Of a stretch of DNA of 64,000 nt, positions 54,146 to 64,000 are shown piece by piece. This DNA comes from Elephas maximus indicus (lineage: Eukaryota > Chordata > Mammalia > Proboscidea > Elephantidae). How positions within the stretch are numbered: position 1 is the stretch's first letter; every line of letters begins with the position of its first letter. The position numbers and the translations under genes were made by a program. The notes under the pieces were generated by a model that was given only the letters and a program-made list of their open reading frames with translations, did no database searches and was not told the origin of the DNA. Where the stretch lies: NCBI RefSeq assembly GCF_024166365.1, contig NC_064826.1, forward strand, positions 63,877,001 through 63,941,000, given 5' to 3'.

Positions 54146-54742
54146 TGTGATGGTCAAGATTGTGTGTCAACTTGGCTGGGCCATGATTCTCAGTGTTTAT
54201 ATATATATGATCACTCCCCTGATGGGATCTGCTGTGAGTAGCCAATCAGTTAAAAGGGAGTTTCCTTGTTGGTGTGGCCTGCATCCTAATATAAGCAGAT
54301 GTTCTTGCTTTCTGCTTGCTCTGGATCCTGTGACTGCCTCCTGTTCATCTGACCTCTGGTTCTGGGACTAGAGCTATCAGCTTATCTGCCAATTTTGGGA
54401 TTTGTCAATCTTCACAGCCTCTGAGCAGAAGCCCTGCTCTCTGACCTGTCAATCTTGGGTTTGCCAGCCCCTGCAGCTACATGAATCAGGAGAAGACTTG
54501 TGGTCTTGCCTGCCAATCTTGGGATTTGTGAGCCTGTGAGCAAGAGCCCTGGTTTCTAACTTGCTGATCTTTGGTTCACGAGCCCCTGCAGCTATGTGAA
54601 TCAAGAAAAGCCTGTATTCTGATCCATGGACTTGGGACATCCCAGCTTCCACAATCACATGAGCCCTTTCCTTGATATAAAACTCTCTATATATTTATGC
54701 ACTTTACTGGTTTTGCTTCTCTAGAGAACCCAGCCTAAGACA
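54146..54742 (+). mobile_element. Solo LTR with 5-bp TSD and internal tandem repeats (ERVL/MaLR-like)
   Basis: TG..CA ends (TGTGATGGTCAAGATTGTG ... CCTAAGACA), length 597, exact 5-bp TSD CTGGG at 54141-54145 and 54743-54747. The middle holds repeated units around 'gccaatcttgggatttg' and 'agcccctgcagctac.tgaatca' (54385-54509 and 54510-54624). A fossil that looks whole as an LTR; no coding region. Family not named. Confidence 0.75.
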
Positions 54743-54747
54743 CTGGG

Positions 54748-55016
54748 TTAGGTAGGAGTGCCTGGGATGACAGTGCCAGATGCACAACAGTGAGATCCTG
54801 GAGAGCAACAGGTGACATTTTGGCTACCACACTCATCCACGAGTGCCAGTTGAAGCCTATGGACCACTCCATATTAGGCATTTTTCCAAGTTCAGCTTAT
54901 AAACATTCTCATTTACAGACTGAAGTTTATCAGACCATTTTAAATAGTAATAAATGTACTTTTTGTGCTTTTTTAAATGATGTAGTTATCCTCCATTTTG
55001 TGATATAATGTAATCA
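54748..55016. other. No recognised feature
   Basis: Spacer between two LTR copies. An isolated 72-codon open frame (54790-55008) has no recognisable domain. Confidence 0.4.
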
Positions 55017-55506
55017 CCTCCATGATATGATCTGATGTGATCAGTCAATCAGTTGTGAGTTTCCTCAGGAGTGTGACCTGCATCCAATATATATGGACAT
55101 TCTGGCAAATCTTGCTGTCTTTTGTTCACTCTGGATTCTACATCCAGCTCATCATCATCTGACCTCTTGTTCTGGGACTTGAGCCAGTTGCCAGCTGTAA
55201 TGCCTGCCAATCTTGGGATTTGTCAGTCTCCACAGCCCGTGAGCCAGCAGCCTGGCATCTTACTTGCCGATCTTGGATTCACCAGCCTGCACAATCCCTG
55301 AAACAAAAGCCTGCCATCTGACCTACCAACCTTGGGTTTGTTAGTCCCTGTAGCTACGTGAATCAGGAAAAGCCTGATGCCTGACCCACAGACTTGGGAC
55401 TTGCCAGCCTCTACAACCGCATTAGCCATTTCCTTGAGATAAATCTCTCTTTCTCTTTCTATAAGCTTCATTGGTTTTGCTTCTCTAGAAAAACCAGCCT
55501 AAGACA
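55017..55506 (+). mobile_element. Second LTR copy of the 54146 family, partial
   Basis: 'tgatgtgatcagtcaatcagttg', repeated 'gccaatcttgggatttgtc' and 'gccgatcttggattcacc' units, 'tagctacgtgaatcagg' and the end 'ttgcttctctagaaaaacc.gcctaagaca' match the preceding LTR. Same orientation, 275 bases downstream. A broken fossil. Confidence 0.72.
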
Positions 55507-55639
55507 GTATCTTATAAATCAAGCCACAAATTTTTATTAAGGGCCTTCTATGATCTCAGCACTGGAATTTTAGTGAGAGATGATTAAAAAAAAAAAAAAA
55601 AAAGATATGTTCCTTACTAGAAAAGACAAAACCAACATA

Positions 55640-55745
55640 AATTCATTCACCAAATTCTTATTAGTCACCTACTATTGTGTGAAGTGCTCTAAGGAAAACA
55701 TAGGTGTTTAACAGGAAGTCCCTGCTCTTACAGAGTGTATAATAT
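55640..55745 (-). repeat. L2-type LINE tail (weak)
   Basis: 'attcattcaccaaattcttattagtcacctactattgtgtgaagtgctc' and 'gtccctgctcttacagagtgtata' resemble the L2 tail region in reverse. An 18-A run precedes it at about 55586-55603. Confidence 0.4.
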
Positions 55746-56289
55746 ATTAGAAGCAGTGAAACATCTGTATAATAGCTATCACTTAAAATATCTACTCCTA
55801 AGAAAGAGTGGTCCATTTTATTTTAACCTGTTTCAACAACAGCCATACATCTTTCATAAAAAAAAAAAATAGGAAACTGAAAATGATTGAACTGGAATGT
55901 GTTTTTCCCATAAAACCAAGTTGCATTCTTAACTTGACTATTTTTATGGACCATGATAACAATCTGTCCCCAAAAGGGTGACTTATTTTGGAATCGACTT
56001 GACTTCTCGTTTATTTGGCCTATCACCACATCTTGGAATTTTTTATTTTGAAATTAACCTCAGCATCTCTTCTTTTCCATCTTATGCTCAGAAGCTCACT
56101 TCCAGCCTCTTGATGAACTCTTGTGGTCTTCAATTCATTTTGCACAAAATGGGCTTACAAAAACAAAGTTCATTATGTACTATGCTTTCTTAAAAAATGC
56201 TTCAGTGACTTTCCATGACCAGTTAAATAAAAAGTAGACAAAGTTTACATAGTTAAATAAAGTTAGGTCCTCTAACTGGTATGTGTATT
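55746..56289. other. No recognised feature
   Basis: Nothing assignable. Confidence 0.45.
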
Positions 56290-56410
56290 AGATTGGAATC
56301 AATTCTAGATCTGATCACTTTCTGTCTATTTGGCACTCAAGTTATTTAACTACTTTGAGCTTCTGTTTCTTCCACTGTAAAATACTACAGATAGATAAGA
56401 TAAATTAGAA
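56290..56410 (+). repeat. MIR SINE (moderate)
   Basis: 'ctagatctgatcactttctgtc', 'caagttatttaactactttgagcttctgtttcttccactgtaaaata' match the MIR core. Confidence 0.58.
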
Positions 56411-56478
56411 TTTAATAAAATTTAAATAAAAGATAATTATTTAGAAATTTAAAACTTACATATATTTTCTTTTATATT

Positions 56479-56632
56479 AACCCATTGCTGTCGAGTTGAT
56501 TCTGACTCACAGTGACCTATAGGACAGAGTAGAACTGCCCCACACAGTTTCCAAGGGGCACCTGGTGGATTTAAGCTGCCAATCTTTTGGTTAGCAGCTG
56601 TAGCTCTTAACCACTACGCCAGCAGAATTTCC
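56479..56632 (-). repeat. AfroSINE, short subtype, with 12-bp TSD
   Basis: Plus text 'cccattgctgtcgagttgattctgactc', 'cctataggacagagtagaactgcccc', 'tttggttagcagctgtagc', head at 56620-56632. TTCTTTTATATT (56467-56478) and TTCTTTTATACT (56633-56644) flank it with one mismatch. Confidence 0.92.
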
Positions 56633-56644
56633 TTCTTTTATACT

Positions 56645-57404
56645 ACTGTTGTGTAAAAGAGGACTTCAAAAATTTTGTGTAGTAATTTTACCTTTTGTCC
56701 TAAATAGTTATATTTAGGAAAACAGCAAAAATGATGTGGAAAAAAAAAAAAAAAAAGATCCTCTAGTCAAAACTAAACTCAGGGGAAAATTGAAAGTCTT
56801 ACACATTTTTGTTTTTAAAAAAATAAACTCTACATTCAACAAGAACTTAGGCAAACATCAAGAAAAAATGTTTTAAGGAAAAAAGGAAGAAAATAAAGAT
56901 AAAGGCAGATGCTAGTGAATCAGGAAACAGAAAACAAACAATTAACCCAAATGCTGACTAAGGGAAGTAAGGAAGGAGTGGTGGGAAGATGTGAGGTATT
57001 AAAGAGATGTGTTAGCAAAATCTAACCAAGAGGGGAAAAAAGATCAAATGACAATGACAAAGTTATAAATAATAAAGGAAATATAAAAATAAATATAAAA
57101 AGGAAAGTATTTAGAAACCATGAAAGACATTATAAAGGTTATGACAAAATTACTTCATTTATAAAAGACTCCAAATCCAGATGATTCACTTAGCGAGTTC
57201 TTCTAATCTCTGAAGTATATTCATATGCTTTGTAAATTGCTCAAACATTCCAATAACAACTAACATTTAACAATTACAATATTTTTTGCATTATTTGACT
57301 GCTGTCTCTCCTTAACGGCAGGGATTGAGTTTGTGTATGAGTGTGTGCATACACGTACACATCAAAATATCGTAATCTTAGAGCATAATATGCTAGTGAA
57401 ACTG
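56645..57404. other. No recognised feature
   Basis: A-rich, including a 16-A run near 56741-56756. Could be decayed LINE but not assignable. Confidence 0.4.
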
Positions 57405-57541
57405 TAACCCATTGCCAAGTCCGTTCTGACTCATAGCAACCCTATTGTACAAGGTAGAACTGCTCCATAGGGTTTCCAAGGAGCGGCTGGTGGATTCGAT
57501 CTGCCAACCTTTTGGTTAGCAGCCAAAGCTCTTAACCACTT
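57405..57541 (-). repeat. AfroSINE, head-truncated
   Basis: Plus text 'aacccattgccaagtccgttctgactc', 'gtagaactgctccatagggtttcc', 'ttttggttagcagccaaagctcttaacc'. The outermost head bases (GGAGCCCTGGTGG) are missing. Confidence 0.9.
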
Positions 57542-58140
57542 CTTTCCTGAATAAATTAATAAAAAATATTTAATTTTTGATAGCTGAAATTTTCTTTTCT
57601 ATGAATACCTTTTATGTCTTTTATTAGGAATTCATATCTCTAAAAATATAGGAAAAAATCGGGTATGTAGGGTATGTGGTGTCAGATACCTTACAGGCAA
57701 TTTTTGAAGATATAAGTGTTTCTAGGAAGTTCCTCATTAGTGAGGAAGAAATGGGTCTCAAATACCAGATGTTATAGCTCCAAAAGAAATGTATAACAGC
57801 TCTAGGTAAGTACTAGAACAAAAATATAGCAGTAATGAGTAAATACTCATGGTTATATGGCTATATGAAAATATAACCTGTTCTGAGTTTACCTGGCATA
57901 GGTCAGTACCAGCAGAAATTGTTTAATGAGAAATTAACTTCCTGAAAATATATGTCACTGCTTTACCAGGAACAAAAGGAATAAAGCAACACTCACATAT
58001 TTAATTAAAAGGCAAACTACTTAACATACAGTATTTTTTTACTGCCTGACTGCCTGCCCTGAGGATTCTACTTCCTCCTAAAAAAATGACTACAATTTAG
58101 GTCAAAGACTATGGACGTGCAAAAGTGGTTGAAGGCTAGC
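57542..58140. other. No recognised feature
   Basis: AT-rich; nothing assignable. Confidence 0.45.
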
Positions 58141-58378
58141 TTACTCCTTTCCTTTCCTTCCTTCGCTCTTTCCCTTCTTCCCTCCCTCCTTCCTTGCTTC
58201 CTTCCTTCCCCATCCCTCTTTCCTTACTTCTTCCTTCCCCTCTCACCCTCCTTCCTTCCCCCCTGACCCGCCTTCCTTCCTTCCTTCCTTCCTTCTTTTC
58301 CCTTCCATCTTTCCTTCGTTCCTAACTTCTTTCCCTTTCCTCCTTCCTTCCCCTCCCCCTCCACCCTCCTTTCTTCTT
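58141..58378 (+). repeat. (TTCC)n / polypyrimidine microsatellite
   Basis: About 240 bases of nearly pure C/T with TTCC and CCTT units, the longest low-complexity tract in the window. Units are interrupted, so it is an old, imperfect array. Confidence 0.93.
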
Positions 58379-58670
58379 TATATTTTCTCAGGCACACATG
58401 TTTAAATCATATTAAACCTAATTACACGAGAACTTCCTGGTGCTTTATTCTATAATACATGAAGGTACAAAGAACTTAATTATGTTAAAATCATAGCAGC
58501 CTTGCATATTTGAAAATTAGAATGCTGTTGTTTCATGAAGTAGTTTTGTAGTTTGTAATTAAAATAATAAACTTTTAGAAGTTTGGAAAGAGAACTCTGA
58601 ACAATTACCCTGAAGGCGGTTTGCTAGCCATGCCCAAAAGCTATATTCAGACACACCAAGTATAAAATAG

Positions 58671-58849
58671 GAGCCCTTGCGGCGCAACAGTTAAGCTCTT
58701 GTCTGCTAATTGTAAACACTGGCGGTTCAAACCCAGCCAGCGGCTTCTCAATCCACCACCATGAAGATTACAACCTAGAAACCCTATGAGGCAGTTCTAT
58801 TCTGTCACGTGGGGTCGCCAGGAGTCAGAATCGACTTGAAGGCCCGTAA
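58671..58849 (+). repeat. AfroSINE with RTE-type tail and 14-bp TSD
   Basis: Head GAGCCCTTGCGGCGCAACAG, tRNA-like region with 'ggcggttcaaacccagcc', internal block, core 'agaaaccctatgaggcag' and 3' end 'gagtcagaatcgacttgaaggcccgtaac'. CAAGTATAAAATAG (58657-58670) and CAAGTATAAAACAG (58850-58863) flank it with one mismatch. Confidence 0.93.
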
Positions 58850-58863
58850 CAAGTATAAAACAG

Positions 58864-60246
58864 GAGGTGAATTAACTTCAACAACAAAACAGTGCAATTT
58901 GCTTTAACTTGCCTGTGAAGAATTTCACAGCAGGGGCCTGGCATTGCCATTCGCCCTATGTGGTTCTGGCTGTGAGTGCAATTTTTTGTGCTTTTCTAGT
59001 TTTCTGCTAGAGTGATAAATATACTGTGTCATCAGTGCTCAGCTTGCACTGTGGCAAATTTGTTTTTACTGTTTTTGTGGCAATTTTGAAGCAGCATGTA
59101 ATCAATAAAAAGAATGTTTTCTGTATCCCCATTGATCTCACTTAAAAAGCTGTGTGAATTCTAGAAACTATTTTAGAAATAGCTTAAAAAGTAAAAATAC
59201 ACTATCAAGTCATGAAAACTAAATGCAGATAAAGTAAAGACAGAGCTTATGGGAGCTGACTAGCATACCTTATCTAGAAATTTGTTTTTGAGCAATAGAT
59301 AATAAATAATCCATTAATTATTAGAGAAATTTTAATTAAATAGTCTTACTTTAATAAGTCATCATATTTGTTCTCTTTGTGATTTTTTGGGGGGGAGAAC
59401 AAAACAAACTCAACTTGCTTTTCAAAAGTAACTTAAATAATTTTAATATGCAAATGTAAAATAAAAATTTTAAAACATTTTAGAGAAACTAATCCTTCCA
59501 TCTGTCTAAAAGATGAGTAAAGCATTTCATTCCAGTAACTGCTGAAATACAATACAGGTTATCTCACAGTAACACTTATGTTTCAGTTTCCTTGAGAGCT
59601 TATTTTATATTCTTTAGAATCAATGGATTATTAAATAATGCAGAAAACCTAGTAAATTACCAGCTTCTAGTTCTAATTATTTATTAATGAGATAAAGTTG
59701 AGGAGAAAGGAATAAGAATGCTCTTAAAATATAAACTGATGACCTGACAAAGTTTTTCATTATTCATTAAAGTTTTATCTGGATTTTGTGTTCATTTATG
59801 GTTTTTCTGCTCATTTCGAAATTCATCACAGCAATCAGAGAAGCCATAAATACTCATACAACCAGACTTAGCTGTCTGCTCTCACGTGAGTTACACTAGG
59901 ATTGCAGATTTTTCAATTAAGATTGTACAACACTGACTCTTGTTGAAGTTAGCAAAGTTGAATCATTAAGCATTTTCTTCTGAAGTGCCAAAGACTTTGT
60001 AGAAGAGTTATATCGCAGTGGACAATGTGGTTATATTTTGCATTATCCTTTAGCTATTAAAGTCATAAATAATTAAGCTATATGAATTCCAGAGTCTCCA
60101 TAGAATATGGACATTTTTTCTTATTAAAGATATTTTGTGTGTATTTCTATCTTGCTGTTCACTGTTTTAAGAAGGAAAGAGTTTTCTAAGGATCTGGACT
60201 TGGCAGTTTGCAAGTCTCTTAAATTTGTATGACAGTCCTTCGAAAC
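58864..60246. other. No recognised feature (about 1.4 kb)
   Basis: AT-rich and repeat-poor. No exon recognised. Confidence 0.5.
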
Positions 60247-60408
60247 TAAAAAAAACCTACAGCCGTTGAGTTGATTTTGACTCATAGCGACCCTACAGAA
60301 CAGAGTAGAACTGCCCCATAGGGTTTCCAAGGAGCAGCTGGTGGATTTGAACTGCTGACCTTTTGGTTAGCAGCCATAGCTCCTAACCACTCCACCACTA
60401 GGGCTCCT
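60247..60408 (-). repeat. AfroSINE, short subtype, full length
   Basis: Reverse-strand head GGAGCCCTAGTGGTGGAGTGG, tRNA-like region, core 'ggaaaccctatggggcag', 3' end at 'acagccgttgagttgattttgac' (plus text), A-rich tail. Near consensus. Confidence 0.94.
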
Positions 60409-62960
60409 GCAAAGGCTCATGAAAAATTCTTCTGGAAAAGCACACAGGTCTTGCCCAGTCAGCTGTATTTCAGGGCTAAGACACCAGCTGTATCAACACA
60501 TACAGAATGAACCTTGCATTCTTGCTTGAACATTTACATGGATGGAAAAGCATGGAGAAAACCAGAACAGTAATATGCACCTACTTTCTTTGCATATGAT
60601 TCATATACAGTGTTCGAACTACCAGAAGATGGTAGGTCAATAAATGTAGCTAGAGGAGGGAGAAAAAGTTGACATTTGCAAAATGTAAAAGTGATCTTCT
60701 AAGAGTACACTGTCATTGAAAAAATTATTCTCAAGCTAATTTCTCAATTTAACTTCATGTTGCCTGAATTTTTTTCCTAAGATCTAAGAGATTCTTATTG
60801 GAGAAACAAATAACTTCTGTATCTTTTAAAAGAATATTTATCATCAATATAGCCAATGGTATACTGGAGCTAGCTCATATCAGCTTATGAGAGCCAACTC
60901 TGCACATATTTTCCCAATTCTGTGTTCAATGATGTCATACTGGTAGCTGGAAATCCACAACGGTGGGACTATTTAAACCACATTAATCAGAAGATGCTAC
61001 AAATCTGAGTTTTTTCCCTCCAGAGTCAGTTCACTACCATACCACTGAATAAAAACATATAATGAAATGAGAAGTTTGCTTAGAGTCAAAATCCAGCACT
61101 CTTATTAGGGAAAGATTTTGGAGGTTTTTTTCCCTCCAGAGATTATAAAAGATAATTATTACAATATTTTTAAAAAGTATGCTTAATTTTATCAGAAAGA
61201 GTAAGAGACTTAAATAAAAGAAGCAACCTAGTCCATCAATATATTTCATTAAAAATTTTATTTTTGGAGCTTATAAATGGATAACTTCCAAAACAGTAGC
61301 AATACAGAGTATCTAGCAACATTTTAACATTTCTTTCTACTCCACAAACCACCTGTGTGTTTTGTTTTCCATAAACAAATACAGTGGCTTAAAGCAACAA
61401 TGCTCTTAACTCCAAGATCTGTGCCTGGGTATTTTCACTACATATTTTGAGCATATAATAAAGCAGAAACAATTAATTATTCTGAATACTTTATTTCCAT
61501 TCAGAGATTAGCAATTGCTTAGCTTCACATTATTTTGTTGCAAATGATAACCAAATAGGCCACCTAATAGCTAAAGTCATAAAACTATTATAAATCAAGT
61601 CACTGGAATTTATAAAGTTAATATAAAACAATACCTATACTGGGACACATTTGTATTGAGTCTTACTAGAAATAATGCCACAATAACAAGCTTTATTAAA
61701 GAACGAGCTCCTTGGGCAATAAGGGAAGTGGGGCTACATCATCAAAATTATAATAAGGGTTGTAGGTAAGAAGACATCCACCTACAATTTTAACTAAATA
61801 AAGGAGGAAAGGGGAGTACACCATCACAGCTGGTGATACTTCAGGGAAATATATTGACCACACTATCACCAATTTGTTCACCATCATCGGAGCTCAGCAT
61901 CAGGTTCTCCAGACATTCTGTTACTGTCCCACTATATTCTGTACATGGAACCCAAGCCTACATTTATGGTAACAACATAATATTACATTGCTATTTAATG
62001 TGACAGTTAGACAAAGAATAGAAAAAAAACTATTAGGGTCAAACCAGCTACAGGCCATCTCGACACCCCTGAAAATAGGGGCAAAAATGAGTCATTAAGA
62101 AATGGTATTCAAAGAACACTGTATTATCTAATGTGATTTATGAAACAAGTGAGGAACCCTGAACTCAGTAACCGTCCATGGGAAAAGTCGTAATATTTGA
62201 AAATTTGAAATGTCTTGATGCTGATTTTTACCAAAGCGCTACTCCATTAAGCCATTAAGTTGGAACAAATTCCAAACTCACACTTATGTCTATCACCTGA
62301 GTTTAATAATCCAATAAATGACAAAAAAGACAAAGAATGAAAACAGCATCATATAGCACAGCAGCTTAGTTTGGCTCCCTCTGGATAAAATCTTCAGTTT
62401 CCCCATAGTTTTACCTAGAAATCCAGTTGTAGAATCAAACTCTGAATCCTACAAGGGGAAAGTAAAATATAACACTTAGATTCTAATATTCTACACACAT
62501 ATGCTCGAAGACTCTCGGGATGTTCAAATAATTGAATACACTCTGTTACTGAGGTACTTTTAATGACAATTTTGGTGTTTAATCCATTCAGGAGCTTGTT
62601 TATAACTTTGAGTAATCAAATCAGCCTGACTATTCCATGCAAAATACAGCAATTCTCTCAATGAATAATAAGGTCTTCCATTATCTCATAATGTTTTTTT
62701 CAGCTGCACAGAGTAATTAAAAAACCCAAACCATGTAGGTCTTATTCCAATTATGTGGATTAAAAAACATCAATAATAAAGTAGTTTTTCCACTATCATA
62801 CAGGCTTTTCCTTGCTTTTTATTCTGGCTTGGCTCTACAATGTCAAACGGTTGGTTGCTTTCTAATATTTCATCCAAAATTTAATACGGTTAGCAGTTTA
62901 ATGTACCTTTACTTTTAAAATACTTCTGTTTAAATAGCTGACTTTTAAGAACTATTAAAA
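60409..62960. other. Repeat-poor interval, no recognised feature (about 2.55 kb)
   Basis: The longest stretch without a repeat that I can name. A minus-strand 63-codon frame at 61696-61887 ends in TAA overlapping an AATAAA, but I recognise no homologous protein and no poly(A) tail or splice evidence, so it is not called as a gene. Confidence 0.45.
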
Positions 62961-63122
62961 ACAAAAAACCAAATCTATTGCTGTTGAGTCGATTCTGACT
63001 CATAGCTATCTATAGGACAGAGTAGAACTGCCCCACAGGGTTTCCAAGGAGCAGATGGTGAATTCCAACTGCTGACCTTTCGGTTAGCAGCCAAGTTCTT
63101 AACCACTGTGCCACCAGGGCTC
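62961..63122 (-). repeat. AfroSINE, short subtype, full length
   Basis: Plus text 'ctattgctgttgagtcgattctgactc', 'ctataggacagagtagaactgcccc', 'cctttcggttagcagccaag', 'ccactgtgccaccagggctc'. Tail CAAAAAACCAAA at 62961-62973. Near consensus. Confidence 0.94.
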
Positions 63123-63375
63123 ATTAAGTACTGTAAACAAAAACCCTTAAGTACTGTAGTATCTGCTTAAAGCTGGAGAACTTCATGTAGAGGTGGTGCG
63201 ACATGTGGTAAGGACCATAAACATGAACGGGGCAAATCTGTCAGATTAAAATACAGCTGGAAGAGTCCTTAAAATGACAGGCTAGGTATGGATAAAAGAG
63301 ATCTTGAGTAAAAGCCCCAGCAGAATAGCAGCCTTGCTTAGCTCAGGCTCTGCGTAGCTCATGTGCTTTGGATGG

Positions 63376-63540
63376 ATGGTTCTTCACCAGAGTTATGTAT
63401 CAAAATCACCCAGGATGCTTTTTTTTTTTCAAAATACATATGCCTATTTCCCTTTTCCTGAAATTCTGAGCCAGTATATCTAGAATGGCCCAGGCATAAA
63501 TATTTTCATTAAGTTCCCCAGGTGATTCTAATACACAATA
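63376..63540 (+). mobile_element. hAT-Charlie DNA transposon relic (MER5A-like)
   Basis: 'ggttcttcaccagagttatgtatcaaaatcacccagg', 'ctgaaattctgagccagtat', 'ccaggcataaatattttcattaagttccccaggtgattct' follow MER5A order. Confidence 0.65.
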
Positions 63541-63551
63541 TTGTTTTTGGC

Positions 63552-63571
63552 GGGGGGGGGGGGGGGTGGGG
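63552..63571 (+). repeat. G15 homopolymer plus TGGGG (G-quadruplex-prone)
   Basis: Fifteen G in a row (63552-63566), T, then four G. Just right of the hAT relic. Possibly length-variable or a sequencing-sensitive site. Confidence 0.9.
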
Positions 63572-64000
63572 AGCAGTACCTTTTTGAACAGTACAATTTT
63601 AAAGGCACATGGAGAAACTAGAGATGGTCCTAAGAAGTCTGACATCAAAATCAACATAAAAGAACGGAATGTGGCTCTAACAAGGAAAGGTGAAGGGTCA
63701 GGGGTGTGATTATGTTCAAATCTATGAGGGATTTGTTCAGAAGTGATTTTTAGGAGATAAAGCAAAAAAGTACACGAGTTTACAGTAAGTAAAATACATT
63801 TGGTTGAAATATATCTGATTATTTGATCAATAAATTACTACAACTCTTTTATCTATTGAACTCTCTAAGAATATGCAAAATAATCATTTGACCTGAGTCC
63901 TCAACAGTGTTTCTCAAACCAAGACTAAAGACATATTGGCTTCCTCCTCATCCTCCCACCTATATATTTTGGGAAAGGTGAAAAATGCAAAAATATGGCA
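63572..64000. other. No recognised feature
   Basis: A 'cagtgtttctcaaacc' at 63906-63921 could be the start of another hAT element cut by the window end. Otherwise nothing assignable. Confidence 0.4.

Noticed and set aside
54146-55506. The two LTRs as the ends of a single provirus
   Set aside because: The first LTR has its own exact 5-bp target repeat, and the 275-bp spacer holds nothing retroviral.
61696-61887. 63-residue minus-strand open frame whose stop overlaps AATAAA, resembling a last exon or retrocopy end
   Set aside because: No homologous protein recognised, no poly(A) tail or TSD, and no convincing splice acceptor. It remains unassigned.
1-64000. CRISPR arrays, bacterial operons, riboswitches, integrons or phage elements
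   Set aside because: No regularly spaced direct repeats, no ribosome-binding-site-led gene strings and no prokaryotic codon structure. The content is mammalian repeats.

Overview
This is mammalian nuclear DNA. It is AT-rich, has no operon-like gene spacing, and is packed with interspersed repeats. Many copies of one tRNA-derived SINE with the AfroSINE consensus (B-box-like GCAGTTCGAATCC, then a body ending in GAGTCGGAATCGACTCGACGGCA) point to Afrotheria, most likely a paenungulate such as elephant, manatee or hyrax. Six pieces of an RTE (BovB-clade) LINE that shares the SINE's 3' end support this. I cannot tell the species apart from sequence alone. No intact host protein-coding gene, host exon or structural RNA gene could be supported. 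The window looks like a gene desert or a large intron.

Layout. 1-4.9 kb: AfroSINEs, antisense L1, an old MaLR-type LTR and two or three hAT-Charlie DNA transposon relics, one carrying a 36-bp SINE remnant. 5.2-12.2 kb: two RTE copies, each split by a MaLR LTR, with a 220-bp imperfect palindrome and a polypyrimidine tract between them. 12-17 kb: MIR, an L1 3' end and a pyrimidine-rich L2 copy that received an AfroSINE and an RTE tail. 17-31 kb: mostly sequence I do not recognise, with back-to-back L2 copies at 19.5-22 kb, scattered MIR and AfroSINE, and a 392-bp internally deleted RTE at 28.2 kb. 31-33.5 kb: L2, hAT and L1 relics and a UBE2C processed pseudogene with target-site duplication. 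33.6-43.3 kb: an AfroSINE, an L2 piece, a MaLR-type LTR, layered L1 insertions in both orientations, an RTE tail and another MaLR LTR. 43-49.7 kb: AfroSINEs, the longest RTE reading frame (234 codons, minus strand), an L1 nested in an AfroSINE tail and a tandem AfroSINE pair. 51-55.8 kb: L2, MIR and several LTRs. 55.8-64 kb: sparse AfroSINEs, a (TTCC)n tract and the longest repeat-poor interval (60.4-62.96 kb).

How the parts relate. The functional story is one of mobile elements. The RTE LINE encoded the endonuclease and reverse transcriptase. AfroSINEs ending in the same 3' sequence were probably copied by it, and one group even keeps the RTE-type (AAC)n tail. L1 enzymes account for the processed pseudogene and the poly(A)-tailed insertions. 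Nesting gives relative ages: MIR, L2 and hAT are oldest; RTE and AfroSINE sit inside them; MaLR LTRs sit inside RTE copies. I found no previously undescribed biological system. The most notable items are the SINE/RTE tail relationship, the ultra-short SINE insertion with its own target duplication, the RTE deletion derivative and the unassigned palindromic element.

All family names come from memory of repeat consensus sequences, with no database search. Edges are usually good to about 10-30 bases unless a target-site duplication (TSD) is quoted.
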